64,000 nucleotides of DNA from Eubacterium sp. 14-2 (GCF_000403845.2 NZ_KE159567.1:566911-630910); one strand, 5' to 3'; shown: positions 44,148 to 52,970, counted from the stretch's first letter. Notes: a model not told the origin generated them from the letters alone. Numbers and translations: made by a program.

Positions 44148-44970
44148 AAAATTCTGGAACCGGAGAAGAAAAACACTGTGGGCTGTAACAGGAGCCTTTC
44201 TGTATCTGGCAGTCTGTCTTGCGGCGGGACTGTGTATCAGCCCGGAAAGCTATGGCGTGGACTATCAGGCAAAATTCATCTCTCCCTGTCCGGAACATCT
44301 TTTTGGTACTGACCATATGGGAAGGGATATGTTTTTCCGGAGTGTCAGAGGGCTGTCTAACAGTATTGTTATCGGGATTCTGGCCTCGGCGGTCAGCTCT
44401 CTGCTTGCTCTGGTATTCGGGGTGGCAGCAGCGCTGAGAGGGGGCTGGACAGACAGGTTTGTGAACTGGTGCGTGGATCTGTGTATGGGGATTCCCCATC
44501 TGATTCTGCTGATTCTGATTTCTTTTATGATGGGCAGAGGAGGAACGGGAGTGACAGCAGCCGTTGCCCTGACCCATTGGCCGGAGCTGACAAGACTGGT
44601 GCGGGGAGAAGTGCTTCAGGTTCGAAACGCACAGTATGTACAGGCTTCTTACCGCATGGGGAAAACCTGGCTGCAGGTGGCACGAGAACATATGGTACCG
44701 CAGGTGCTGCCGGTATATCTGATTGGAGTGGTGCTGCTGTTCCCTCATGCCATTATGCATGAGGCGGCCATTACTTTCCTGGGATTCGGGTTTTCTCCGG
44801 AAGTGCCCGCCATCGGTGTGATTCTGTCAGAGTCCATGCAGCATATTGCTGCCGGAAAATGGTGGATGGCCGTATTTCCGGGACTGATGCTTTTGTTTGC
44901 GGTAATACTGTTTGATATGGCAGGAGAAAATCTGAAACGCCTGCTGAATCCAAACAGCGGAAATGAATAG
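44131..44970 (+). CDS. ABC permease, DppC/NikC type
   Basis: 279 residues from ATG 44131 (after GGGAGGG). The longer frame from 44005 lies within the previous gene and has no ribosome site. DppC features: N-terminal helix, HLFGTDHMGRDMFFR, coupling loop QASYRMGKTWLQVAREHMVP, and five more helices ending before LLNPNSGNE. Forms the channel with the DppB-type subunit. Confidence 0.92.
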   Translation: MNRKTEKFWNRRRKTLWAVTGAFLYLAVCLAAGLCISPESYGVDYQAKFISPCPEHLFGTDHMGRDMFFRSVRGLSNSIVIGILASAVSSLLALVFGVAAALRGGWTDRFVNWCVDLCMGIPHLILLILISFMMGRGGTGVTAAVALTHWPELTRLVRGEVLQVRNAQYVQASYRMGKTWLQVAREHMVPQVLPVYLIGVVLLFPHAIMHEAAITFLGFGFSPEVPAIGVILSESMQHIAAGKWWMAVFPGLMLLFAVILFDMAGENLKRLLNPNSGNE

Positions 44971-44979
44971 GAGGATTGC

Positions 44980-45924
44980 ATGGAAAACAGAGAAAAACAA
45001 CCTGTGTTAAAAGTGGAAAATCTGAGCATTTCCTTTGACAGGTATGACCGGGGGATGAAGCGCCGGGAACTGGAGCTGGTCCATGACCTTTCCCTGACAG
45101 TTTCCGCCGGAGAGATTGTGGCAGTAGCGGGAGCCAGCGGGTCCGGCAAAAGTTTGCTGGCTCACGGGATACTGGGAATTCTCCCTGGAAACGCCAGAGT
45201 GTCAGGCAGGATGGAATTCTGCGGTCAGAGTCTTTATGCCTCCTTACAGAAAAAGCTGCGGGGCCGGGAGATTTCCTTTATTCCCCAGTCTGTAGAGTAT
45301 CTGGATCCCCTGATGAAAGTGGGAAAACAGGTGGCCGGGGTCTGTCCCCGAAAAGAAAAGCAGCAGGTAAGAGAGAAAGTGTATCAGGTTTTTGAGCGGT
45401 ATCATCTGGAGCGGGAGGCAGCAGACCGGTATCCACATCAGCTGTCCGGGGGCATGGCCCGGCGGGTGCTGATTGCAGGAGCAGTCATGCACCGGGCCAG
45501 ACTGATTGTGGCAGATGAGCCCACACCGGGGCTGCAGGAAGAACTGGCCAGAGAAACCTTTCAGAATTTCCGGGAACTGGCGGAAGAAGGATGTGCAATA
45601 CTGCTGATAACCCATGATCTGGATCTGGCCCTGCAGGCGGCAGACCGGGTGGCCATGTTTTATGCGGGAACCATACTGGAAATTGCCCCGGCCGGGGATT
45701 TCAGGAAAAAAGGAGCTTTGCGTCATCCCTACAGTCAGGCATTTTTGCAGGCAATGCCTGGGAATGAGTTTAAGCCCATAGCGGGAACACAGCCTTGGGG
45801 AGGAAATCTTCCGGAAGGCTGTCTGTTTGCAGAACGCTGCCCGGAACGGAGGGAGGACTGTAAGGGAAGAATAGAAATGCGCCCTCTGCGGGGCGGGGAA
45901 GTGAGGTGTATCCATGCAGAATAA
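44980..45924 (+). CDS. ABC ATPase, DppD/NikD type
   Basis: 314 residues. Walker A GASGSGKSL (about residue 53), signature LSGGMARRVLIAGA, Walker B LIVADEPTPGL, H-loop THD. C-terminal oligopeptide-transporter extension with a cysteine motif (C-x-FAERCPERREDC) that can bind an Fe-S cluster. The family usually reads LSGGM(R/S)QR; here GGMARR. Overlaps the second ATPase gene by 11 bases. Confidence 0.92.
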   Translation: MENREKQPVLKVENLSISFDRYDRGMKRRELELVHDLSLTVSAGEIVAVAGASGSGKSLLAHGILGILPGNARVSGRMEFCGQSLYASLQKKLRGREISFIPQSVEYLDPLMKVGKQVAGVCPRKEKQQVREKVYQVFERYHLEREAADRYPHQLSGGMARRVLIAGAVMHRARLIVADEPTPGLQEELARETFQNFRELAEEGCAILLITHDLDLALQAADRVAMFYAGTILEIAPAGDFRKKGALRHPYSQAFLQAMPGNEFKPIAGTQPWGGNLPEGCLFAERCPERREDCKGRIEMRPLRGGEVRCIHAE

Positions 45925-46588
45925 TACAGATGGTACCACAGAAAAAGACAGTTCCGCAGCAGGACAGATTCTGCTGGAGGCCAGGAATATCAGCTTCCGG
46001 TATCACCGGAATTCTCCCTGGATTCTTAAGAATATAAATCTTAAGGTGGCAGCGGGAGAGCGGGCAGGTCTGGTGGGGCCTTCCGGCCATGGAAAGACCA
46101 CCCTGTCAAAAATACTGGCGGGTTACTTAAAACCGGAACAGGGAGAGGTGCTGTGGAAAGGGAAGCCTCTGCCCCTGTCCGGTTACTGTCCGGTTCAGAT
46201 GATTTCCCAGCACCCGGAGCAGGCGGTGAATCCCCGGTGGAAAATGAAGAAAATCCTCCGGGAATGTCAGGAGCCCGAAGAGGAACTGTTAAAACGTATG
46301 GGTATGGAAGAAGGATGGATGGAGCGGTGGCCCATTGAGCTGTCCGGCGGAGAGTTACAGCGTTTCTGCATTGCGCGGGTTCTTGGGCCGGAAACTGAAT
46401 TTCTGATTTGTGATGAAATCAGTACCATGCTGGATGCCATTACCCAGGCACAAATCTGGGAAGTGCTTCTTACGGAGGCTGAAAAACGGAATCTGGGTAT
46501 GCTGGTCATTACCCATAATCCGGCTCTGGCGGAAAAAGTCTGTACCAGAATTATAAAATTACCGGAAGCAGATGGAATGTTTGGATGA
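45914..46588 (+). CDS. ABC ATPase, DppF/NikE type
   Basis: 224 residues, short for DppF because it lacks the C-terminal extension, as in NikE. Walker A GPSGHGKTTL, Q-loop MISQHPEQAV, signature ELSGGELQRFCIAR, Walker B FLICDEISTMLD, H-loop THN. Last gene of the importer operon. The short form supports a nickel-type rather than oligopeptide transporter; inference only. Confidence 0.92.
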   Translation: MQNNTDGTTEKDSSAAGQILLEARNISFRYHRNSPWILKNINLKVAAGERAGLVGPSGHGKTTLSKILAGYLKPEQGEVLWKGKPLPLSGYCPVQMISQHPEQAVNPRWKMKKILRECQEPEEELLKRMGMEEGWMERWPIELSGGELQRFCIARVLGPETEFLICDEISTMLDAITQAQIWEVLLTEAEKRNLGMLVITHNPALAEKVCTRIIKLPEADGMFG

Positions 46589-46622
46589 TGTTATTATTCC
46601 GGGGCGGAAAGCAAAGAAATCA

Positions 46623-46644
46623 TTTAACATGATATCATGTTAAA
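46623..46644. promoter_or_regulatory. 22-bp perfect palindrome, operator-like
   Basis: Half-site TTTAACATGAT (46623-46633) followed directly by its inverse ATCATGTTAAA. No loop and no T-run, so it is a protein-binding site rather than a terminator. It lies behind the importer operon and about 110 bases before the diguanylate cyclase gene. Confidence 0.6.
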
Positions 46645-46755
46645 AACTGATACTGTTTTGTGAAAAAATGAAACTTTTTTCAGCATAATATAAGTTATAA
46701 TTAGAAGGAATAAGTTAAAATGCAACCATTGACTGCGCAGGCAGGAGGGACTTAC

Positions 46756-48681
46756 ATGCAGAAAACTTTTATCAAATATACCTTTGCGATTATGACAGCA
46801 GCTGTGTTTCTGATTTTATCCATAAATACACTGTATACGCTGCACAGCCTGAAATCTCAGCAGCTGAATGCTTTTCGTGCCAAGATGGAACAGGTAATTC
46901 ATATTCTGGAAAATAATCAGTCAGAGCTGGAAATTATGAATAAAAACCTGGATCTGGATTATCTTACCAGGGTCAGGGCTGCCGCCTATATCTTTGACAG
47001 GCAGGAGGAAGTAGCAAAAAATGTTTCCGAAATGCAGTATCTGGCTAAACTGCTCAATGTGGATGAGCTGCATATTATAGATGAAAATGGAATTATCGTG
47101 TCTGCCTCGGTAGCCGCCTATGTGGGCATGGATATGGCCGACCATAAGCAGACCAGGGAATTTCTGCAGATTCTGGAAAGCGATGATGAGGATGCTTATC
47201 TGATTCAGGAAATGCAGCCCAATGCAGCCATTGGGAAAATGATGAAATATGTGGGAATTGCCAGGAAAGGCCAGAAAGGCATTGTGCAGGTGGGATTTGA
47301 GCCGGTTCGCCAGATAGAGGCCCGGTCCAGGAATACCTGTGAGTATATTTTTTCAAGGTTTCCCACAGATGAAGGAGAGGAAATTTTTGCCATAGATACT
47401 GTTACCGGAGAGATTGCAGGCCATTCCGGCGGAATGGAACAGGAATTTGATGCACCCTGTTATCAGCTGCAGGAAGTGGAGGAATGCGCCCAGGGTGCAT
47501 ATAAGGAAGGAAAAGACGGGGAGATCATGTTTGTGGCTTCCAGGACCTATGAAGGTATGCTGCTCTGTGCGGCGCTGCCAGGATCGGTGCTGTATCGGAA
47601 ACTCATGGAAAGCATGTTCAACACCCTGGCATATCTGATCTTGATAGAAGCAGTGGTTATTTTTCTTCTGAATTATCTGGTTAAAGATAAAGTGGTGAAT
47701 GGAATCCATGCTATCATTGGAGGATTGTCCGTGATTACCAACGGAAATCTGGATACCACCGTGGAAGTAGGAGGAAATCAGGAATTTGAAAAACTGAGCC
47801 AGGGAATCAATACCATGGTAAAAAGTATTATAAACAGTTCTGACCGTATTTCTGCTATCATTGAAATCAGCGGCGTACCCCTGGCAGCTTTTGAATATGA
47901 AAAAGAAATTAATCACGTATTTGTAACGTCAGGCCTGCGGGAACTGTTGGATATTCCGGCCCAGAGCGCCGGGGAGCTTTATGGAAATTCCGCACTGTTT
48001 GAGCGGTATATTCATAACATAACGGAACATCCTCTGGAGGGAGAACAGAATGTGTTTCAGATTAACAGTCTGAAATATATCCGGATACACAGAAAAGAAT
48101 CGGAACAGAGATGCCTGGGAGTAGTTACTGATGTGACCGGATACATCATGGAAAAGAAACAGATGCAGTATGAAAATACCCATGACGCCCTGACTGGTCT
48201 GTATAAATATTCTTATTTCAAACAGCGGGCCGCAGAAATTCTGGAGAAAATGCAGGAGGGAGAAATCTGTGCTGTGGTTATGCTGGATCTGGATTATTTT
48301 AAGGGTATCAATGACAACTTCGGCCATGCTGCCGGAGATAAATACCTGCAGAGCTTTGCCTCTGTTATGCAGTCCATGCCTTCCAGGCATGTGATGCCAT
48401 CCAGGCGTTCCGGAGATGAATTCTGCATGATGATTTTTGGCTGCCAGGACAAAGAGGAAATTGTGAAACTGCTGAACAGTTTTTATCATATACTGAAAAG
48501 ATACCGGGTTACCATGTCAGCAGGAAAATCACTGACCATAGGAGCTTCCGCCGGTTTTGCCTGTACAGCAGATCCCAATCTCAATGTGGAGGAGCTGCTG
48601 AACCGGGCAGACGAGGCCCTTTATGAGGTGAAACGCGATACAAAGGGATGTTATACGGAATATAAGGGTTCCGGTACTTAA
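46756..48681 (+). CDS. Membrane-bound diguanylate cyclase with extracellular sensor
   Basis: 641 residues from ATG 46756 (after AGGAGGG). Membrane helix near residues 8-28, an extracytoplasmic sensing domain (about 30-280, Cache-like), second helix (about 289-310, LAYLILIEAVVIFLLNYLV), HAMP-like segment, a PAS-like segment (SAIIEISGVPLAAFEYEKEI), and a GGDEF domain (about 475-640) with DALTGLYKYSYF, LDYFKGINDNFGHAAGD and the active motif RSGDEF. The first Gly of GGDEF is Ser, a change seen in active enzymes. It should make c-di-GMP from two GTP. No I-site (RxxD) is obvious just before the motif. The window also holds an HD-GYP protein that could destroy the same messenger. Confidence 0.9.
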   Translation: MQKTFIKYTFAIMTAAVFLILSINTLYTLHSLKSQQLNAFRAKMEQVIHILENNQSELEIMNKNLDLDYLTRVRAAAYIFDRQEEVAKNVSEMQYLAKLLNVDELHIIDENGIIVSASVAAYVGMDMADHKQTREFLQILESDDEDAYLIQEMQPNAAIGKMMKYVGIARKGQKGIVQVGFEPVRQIEARSRNTCEYIFSRFPTDEGEEIFAIDTVTGEIAGHSGGMEQEFDAPCYQLQEVEECAQGAYKEGKDGEIMFVASRTYEGMLLCAALPGSVLYRKLMESMFNTLAYLILIEAVVIFLLNYLVKDKVVNGIHAIIGGLSVITNGNLDTTVEVGGNQEFEKLSQGINTMVKSIINSSDRISAIIEISGVPLAAFEYEKEINHVFVTSGLRELLDIPAQSAGELYGNSALFERYIHNITEHPLEGEQNVFQINSLKYIRIHRKESEQRCLGVVTDVTGYIMEKKQMQYENTHDALTGLYKYSYFKQRAAEILEKMQEGEICAVVMLDLDYFKGINDNFGHAAGDKYLQSFASVMQSMPSRHVMPSRRSGDEFCMMIFGCQDKEEIVKLLNSFYHILKRYRVTMSAGKSLTIGASAGFACTADPNLNVEELLNRADEALYEVKRDTKGCYTEYKGSGT

Positions 48682-48711
48682 CGGAACAGATTCCACGAGT
48701 GCGCATATTAT

Positions 48712-48787
48712 TTATTATTCTATCAGGAAGGCATTTTCACACTTTAGCGTGAAAATGCCTTCCTGATCCTTCCTGATAGAATAATAA
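48712..48787 (+). terminator. Double-alternative hairpin behind the diguanylate cyclase
   Basis: One left arm can pair with either of two right arms. Inner: ATCAGGAAGGCATTTTCAC (48722-48740) with 48749-48767, 19 bp, 8-base loop. Outer: 48712-48731 with 48768-48787, a perfect 20 bp. CCTTCCTGAT occurs twice in tandem on the right, so the two folds exclude each other in the shared part. Confidence 0.7.
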
Positions 48788-48820
48788 AAAACCCATGAGA
48801 TGATTCTCATGAGTTTTTTC
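48786..48820 (-). terminator. Terminator of tRNA-Arg
   Basis: On the minus strand ACTCATGAG (48814-48806) pairs with CTCATGGGT (48799-48791), followed by TTTTT. The T-run on the plus side (48815-48819) makes it usable in both directions. Confidence 0.8.
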
Positions 48821-48821
48821 A

Positions 48822-48895
48822 CGTGCGTGAGAAGATTCGAACTCCCGACACCTTGGTCCGTAGCCAAGTGCTCTATCCAGCTGAGCTACACACAC
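48822..48895 (-). tRNA. tRNA-Arg (ACG)
   Basis: Acceptor GTGTGTG/CACGCAC, anticodon ACG (read as ICG after deamination), T-loop TTCGAAT. A single gene on the minus strand. Confidence 0.96.
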
Positions 48896-49074
48896 ATATT
48901 GTAAATATTCGATTGAACGTTTTATATCTTACTCCAGTTTCGGGAATTTGTCAATAGATTTTTTGAAAAAAATTTGGGAAAAATGGTGAAAAAAAAAGTA
49001 TAGTGTGATAGAATGATAAATAGTTGATAAAAATATTGAATGGAGTGTACAAACAGGAAAACAGGAGAGCTTTC

Positions 49075-49557
49075 ATGACAAAACAGGAATTTTTACATGA
49101 ATTGCAGATTGCCCTGCAGGGAGAGCTGGATCAGGCGGCAATCAACGAAAACATAACATATTATGATAATTACATCAGGGAGGAAGCCAGGAAAGGACAG
49201 AGTGAGGAAGAAGTAACTGCCCGTCTCGGCAATCCAAGGCTGATTGCCAAAACATTGATTGATACCACCGGGAAATTTGGAGCCGGGGAGGGAAGCCAGT
49301 ATTATTCAGAGGATTACGGACAGCGGAAGGAACAGTCCGGCCGGGGATTTCGAGCGGATTATTCTGAACAGGGCGGATGGGATGTACGGTTCGGCGGACT
49401 GAAACTGAACAGCTGGTACGGAAAACTGCTGCTGGTTCTGGCGGCGGTTCTTATCATTGTAATTGTAGCAAATGTGGTGGCGTTCCTGCTTCCGATTCTG
49501 GTGCCCGTTATATTATTGCTTCTGCTTTATTCCCTGTTTTTCGGGGGCAGGCGTTAG
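49075..49557 (+). CDS. DUF1700 membrane protein
   Basis: 160 residues from ATG 49075 (after AGGAGAG); the frame upstream lacks a ribosome site. N-terminal helical DUF1700 segment (TKQEFLHELQIALQGELDQA, YYDNYIREEARKGQSEEEV), a Gly/Tyr-rich linker and one or two C-terminal membrane helices (LLLVLAAVLIIVIVANVVAF, LPILVPVILLLLLYSLFF). DUF1700 proteins usually pair with PadR regulators in Firmicutes; none is here. Function unknown, perhaps envelope stress related. Confidence 0.85.
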   Translation: MTKQEFLHELQIALQGELDQAAINENITYYDNYIREEARKGQSEEEVTARLGNPRLIAKTLIDTTGKFGAGEGSQYYSEDYGQRKEQSGRGFRADYSEQGGWDVRFGGLKLNSWYGKLLLVLAAVLIIVIVANVVAFLLPILVPVILLLLLYSLFFGGRR

Positions 49558-49582
49558 TGGATTTGAAATACAGGAGGAGTAC

Positions 49583-51856
49583 ATGGAAACAGTAAAAGTT
49601 AGCAGAGGAAAACATTTTTTGAAAAAAGGAGACAGGCTGAAAGGTTTGTATATCATTTTACAGGGAAGCGTTCGGGCTGTCTTGGAGAATGACGAATTTG
49701 ATATGGAGGCCGGAAGTATTATCGGTATGCTGGAAAGCCTTAGCGGAACGTATATGTGCAATTATGTGGCCAATACAGACTGTGTTTTGTATGCATTTCC
49801 GTATAATTCCACAGAAGATTATAAAAAAATATTTGCAGAAGAAGAAAAATATGTGGCGGTATTTGCCATGGGGGCCATGCACCAGACGTCCATGCTGATG
49901 CGCAGGTATATGCTCAGCGGCAGGAAATGTCAGGAGTATTACAGGTTTCTGATGGGAAGTTACCGGGCGTATCAGAAGCTGTGCAAAGATATGGAATTGC
50001 CGGAGAAGCAGTTTCCGGCCATGGATTCTGTGGGGCCGGTGTCGCTGCCGGAACAGATTGCGCCCTGGACCAGAGAATATTACGAGCGGATGTCCGGCCT
50101 GTCTCTGAAAGCCATGGATCAGCATCTGGCAAGGGATTATGTGCTGGGAACCGGAGCTGTTTTTAACGCAGTGGTCTGGATGCGAAAAACCATGGAGTTA
50201 ATCTCTGTGCTGAAGGGGTATCTGAAAACGAATAAAGAGCTGCTTCTGTCCGCTGAGGGTACGAATCTGTTCCAGATGTATTTTGAACTGGCGAAAAAGG
50301 CTGCGGCATTCGGACGGGATATTGAACCCATACAGGGAAAAATTTCCGAACTGATGGATTTTGCCGCAAAGAGCGGCCTGTTTTCCGAACAGATGATGAA
50401 TGCCGGCTTTGCGGAGTATAAAGGATTCGATTTCAGCCAGCTGGTACGGAGCAGTTCCGGAGAGTCAGAGGATGAAGCAGTGGAGCCCTACGAGGAAGGC
50501 ATAGATTATCTGACTCAGATTCTGGAATATTCCGGCTGCGAAGAAAAGAGGAAGGAAAGTTTTCGGAATTCTCTTAATGAGTACAAAAATCTGCCGGATA
50601 TTCTGGCTACCACCGATGATGTGCGCAAACTGCGCCGAAAGATTACAGATGACTTTTACCACATATATGAACTGGTATTTTTCCGTTCCCTGGAAGGGGG
50701 ATATATGCCGACTTCCGTGAAGATGTTTCTGAATTTTGGCTTTATGGACGAGGAGCTTGCCGGAACGGACAATACCCGCAGCCTCTTTGAAATAGCCGGA
50801 AGAATCCGCCGCTGCAGGGCGGAGAATGTGTTTACGATCTATGAATGGCTGCTGAGTGTGTACCGGGGAGAGAATGAACCTTCCAGAAATGAATTTGACA
50901 TGGATTACACCGGTCATCTCAATGAACAGAAGAAGACCGGAAATATTACAGCCGATCAGGTACCGCTGCTGGCAAAGGACAACAAAGCCAAAGTGCGGTT
51001 TGAGCTGCAGAATATGTTCGTATCCACCAACCGGGCAACCTACGGCAAGATTTCCACATTCTGTCCCATTCTGTATAAGGACGATATTATCGGTACCCCG
51101 GAAAACATGCTGGTTACAGCAGAAAAAGCAAATGGCGCCATGGATGAAATACGAAAAATTGATTTTTCTCTGTTTTTCCGGGAAGTGGGGTTCTCGGATC
51201 CGGAACACGAAGTCAATATGGAGATGATACAGAAAGAAGTGCTGCCCAATATTATTCTTATGCCTAATGCAGGAAGCAAGGCCATGATGTGGCAGGAGAC
51301 AGCAGGCATCAAGAAGGATACTCGGGCAAGGTTTATTTTCCCCATTCTCACCGTTGCAGACGTGGGCGAGCTGATGGTGGAAGTCTGCGGGCGGTTCCGC
51401 TGGGAGATGTGCAGGAAGATTCAGGGCGTGCGCTGGAACGACATTACAGAGGCTTCTCTTACTTCAGAATACAACGATTATATCCAGTATTACCGGAAGA
51501 ACCATGACCTGTCTGCAGATGCCAAGGAAAAGGTGAAAAATGCCCTGTATAAGTCCAAAAATAATTTCCGTGAAGTGTTTGTCAAGGATTACCAGAGCTG
51601 GATTCGCTATGAGTCCAAAGGAAGTTTCCGTCTGAATAAAGTGTCCAGGGATATTATTTTCCGGTACTGTCCTTTTAATAAAACCATTCGGGCAGAACTG
51701 AAGGTGAACCCCATGTACCGTGAGATGTTTGAAAAGTACGAAATTCTCAAAGACCGGAAAGCCCGTCATATGATACTGTGGTATGACCGTTACCAGAAAA
51801 AAGGCGGCGTGATTACGGAGGAACTGCAGGCGAATAAGGACTTTTATGATATGTAG
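49583..51856 (+). CDS. Large cyclic nucleotide-binding-domain protein
   Basis: 757 residues from ATG 49583 (after AGGAGGA). Residues about 1-115 form a CRP-like cNMP fold (HFLKKGDRLKGLYIILQGSV, SIIGMLESLSGTYMCNYVAN). The other 640 residues are mainly helical and charged, with no membrane segment or catalytic motif I recognise; no helix-turn-helix is seen, so it is not a normal CRP regulator. Similar long proteins exist in Lachnospiraceae as far as I recall, without known function. It follows the DUF1700 gene by 25 bases and precedes a truncated nucleotidyltransferase. Confidence 0.75.
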   Translation: METVKVSRGKHFLKKGDRLKGLYIILQGSVRAVLENDEFDMEAGSIIGMLESLSGTYMCNYVANTDCVLYAFPYNSTEDYKKIFAEEEKYVAVFAMGAMHQTSMLMRRYMLSGRKCQEYYRFLMGSYRAYQKLCKDMELPEKQFPAMDSVGPVSLPEQIAPWTREYYERMSGLSLKAMDQHLARDYVLGTGAVFNAVVWMRKTMELISVLKGYLKTNKELLLSAEGTNLFQMYFELAKKAAAFGRDIEPIQGKISELMDFAAKSGLFSEQMMNAGFAEYKGFDFSQLVRSSSGESEDEAVEPYEEGIDYLTQILEYSGCEEKRKESFRNSLNEYKNLPDILATTDDVRKLRRKITDDFYHIYELVFFRSLEGGYMPTSVKMFLNFGFMDEELAGTDNTRSLFEIAGRIRRCRAENVFTIYEWLLSVYRGENEPSRNEFDMDYTGHLNEQKKTGNITADQVPLLAKDNKAKVRFELQNMFVSTNRATYGKISTFCPILYKDDIIGTPENMLVTAEKANGAMDEIRKIDFSLFFREVGFSDPEHEVNMEMIQKEVLPNIILMPNAGSKAMMWQETAGIKKDTRARFIFPILTVADVGELMVEVCGRFRWEMCRKIQGVRWNDITEASLTSEYNDYIQYYRKNHDLSADAKEKVKNALYKSKNNFREVFVKDYQSWIRYESKGSFRLNKVSRDIIFRYCPFNKTIRAELKVNPMYREMFEKYEILKDRKARHMILWYDRYQKKGGVITEELQANKDFYDM

Positions 51857-51872
51857 GCGATGAACAGGAAAG

Positions 51873-52244
51873 ATGTCGGATAAAAGAGAAGAAATGTGGG
51901 AACAGAAGGAAACAGGTTCTGAACGCTGCCAGCGTCAGAAAGCCATAAATAAGATGACCCATGAAATCCACAGCATTTTGTCAGACTGTGAACCGTCAGT
52001 TTATTTGTATGGCTCTCTGGTGCTGGATGATTTCAGACCAGGATGGAGCGATATTGATATTCTGGTCTTAACTGACAGGCAGATATCGGAAGAACAGGCG
52101 CAAAAGCTGGTAAATCTTCGTCAGACAATGTCTGAAAAAGAGCCGGGTAATTCATATTATCGGTTATTTGAGGGTGGTATGCTGACGCTGGATGCTGGAT
52201 ATTGCCCGATGCCTGTACACCCTGCCCACTTTGTTCTCTTATAG
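51873..52244 (+). pseudogene. Nucleotidyltransferase-domain protein, 3' truncated by repeat
   Basis: 123 residues. The nucleotidyltransferase core is clear: YLYGSLVLDDFRPGWSDIDI with the Gly-Ser and the DxD metal site (about residues 50-69), as in aminoglycoside adenylyltransferases and MNT-type antitoxins. Family members are usually longer. The frame runs directly into the structured repeat at 52234, which supplies the last codons (HFVLL) and the stop, so the 3' part is lost. AGGAAAG precedes the ATG. Possibly no longer functional. Confidence 0.75.
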
Positions 52245-52362
52245 GAAATTCCGTTGGATTTCCTATAAGAGAAAATAATTATCGCACTGCGGCGGAAAAG
52301 AAATATGTTGCGAAAGCGACCCGCCGCAGGCGGAGAATCCTGCAATGCAGGATTCTTTTTTA
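52234..52362. repeat. Three-hairpin intergenic repeat, copy 2
   Basis: Hairpin 1: TTCTCTTATAGGAAAT (52234-52249) with its inverse (52258-52273). Hairpin 2: CTGCGGCGG (52287-52295) with CCGCCGCAG (52321-52329), capped by GTTGC-GAAA-GCGAC, a GNRA-type tetraloop stem. Hairpin 3: AGAATCCTGC (52334-52343), loop AAT, GCAGGATTCT (52347-52356), then a T-run. Same three-part plan as 32701-32848, with different stem sequences. Confidence 0.72.
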
Positions 52363-52373
52363 TAATATTAATA

Positions 52374-52487
52374 CAAAAAGAAAAGACCAGCGGGGGAGCC
52401 ACTGGCCTCTTCTATGAGGGGAGTATAAATAATTAATAAGGGGTATAACTTATAAAAAGAATTCCTGAAGGTGAAATCCTTCTTACA
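52374..52487 (-). ncRNA. Candidate small RNA with C-rich motifs
   Basis: Minus-strand promoter of near-consensus quality: TTGCAT at 52522-52517, exact 17-base spacer, TATAAT at 52499-52494. The transcript would start near 52487 and end at a hairpin (AGGCCAG 52408-52402 with CTGGTCT 52390-52384) followed by TTTCTTTTT. It contains C-rich stretches ACCCCTT, CTCCCCTC and CTCCCCCG, the last in the terminator loop, the form of Firmicute sRNAs that pair with Shine-Dalgarno sequences. A 63-codon frame exists across it but starts upstream of the promoter, so I treat it as non-coding. Confidence 0.6.
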
Positions 52488-52617
52488 AATAGGATTATAA
52501 TACAATCTGTCGTAAAATGCAAGATAAAATTTAAAAAAATTCAAAAAAATTTTCTGCATAAAAAATCGGCCTTTATCAGATACTATGAAAGCAGTAAATG
52601 ATTAGGAGGAAAATATA

Positions 52618-52830
52618 ATGGCAAAAAACAGTGATATGCAGAACAAAAGCACAAATGGAACCAATGAATCCGGAAACATGAAGAACAGCACCAAAAATGC
52701 ATATTCTCAGAACAGTACAAAGAATTCTTCTTCCCAGAACAGCACGAAGAATTCTTCTTCTCAGAATAAGTCTTCCAACAAGGCTTCCGATGCCAGCGGA
52801 TCTGACTGCCGGGACACCTACGGAAAGTAG
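52618..52830 (+). CDS. Small Asn/Ser-rich low-complexity protein
   Basis: 70 residues, almost entirely Asn, Ser, Lys, Thr and Gln, with a repeated SQNSTKNS unit (three imperfect copies, about residues 29-52) and one Cys near the end (SGSDCRDTYGK). AGGAGGA precedes the ATG. No signal peptide or helix. I recognise no family; such hydrophilic proteins are often spore or desiccation related, but that is only a guess. Confidence 0.6.
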   Translation: MAKNSDMQNKSTNGTNESGNMKNSTKNAYSQNSTKNSSSQNSTKNSSSQNKSSNKASDASGSDCRDTYGK

Positions 52831-52970
52831 TCGGTACAAAAAGCGAAAAACTGCATAGTATAATAATGTAAAACAGATTATCGGAAATGGTTCCGGTAAT
52901 CTGTTTTTATCTTTTTCTTTCTACAGGAAAGGGCATGTTTGTTCTGGTTATATTCTGAAGGGGTGAAGTT

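Noticed and set aside
52368-52559. 63-codon minus-strand frame over the candidate sRNA
   Set aside because: It begins upstream of the apparent transcription start and would lack its first codons in the RNA; composition is Phe/Tyr-rich by chance in AT-rich DNA.
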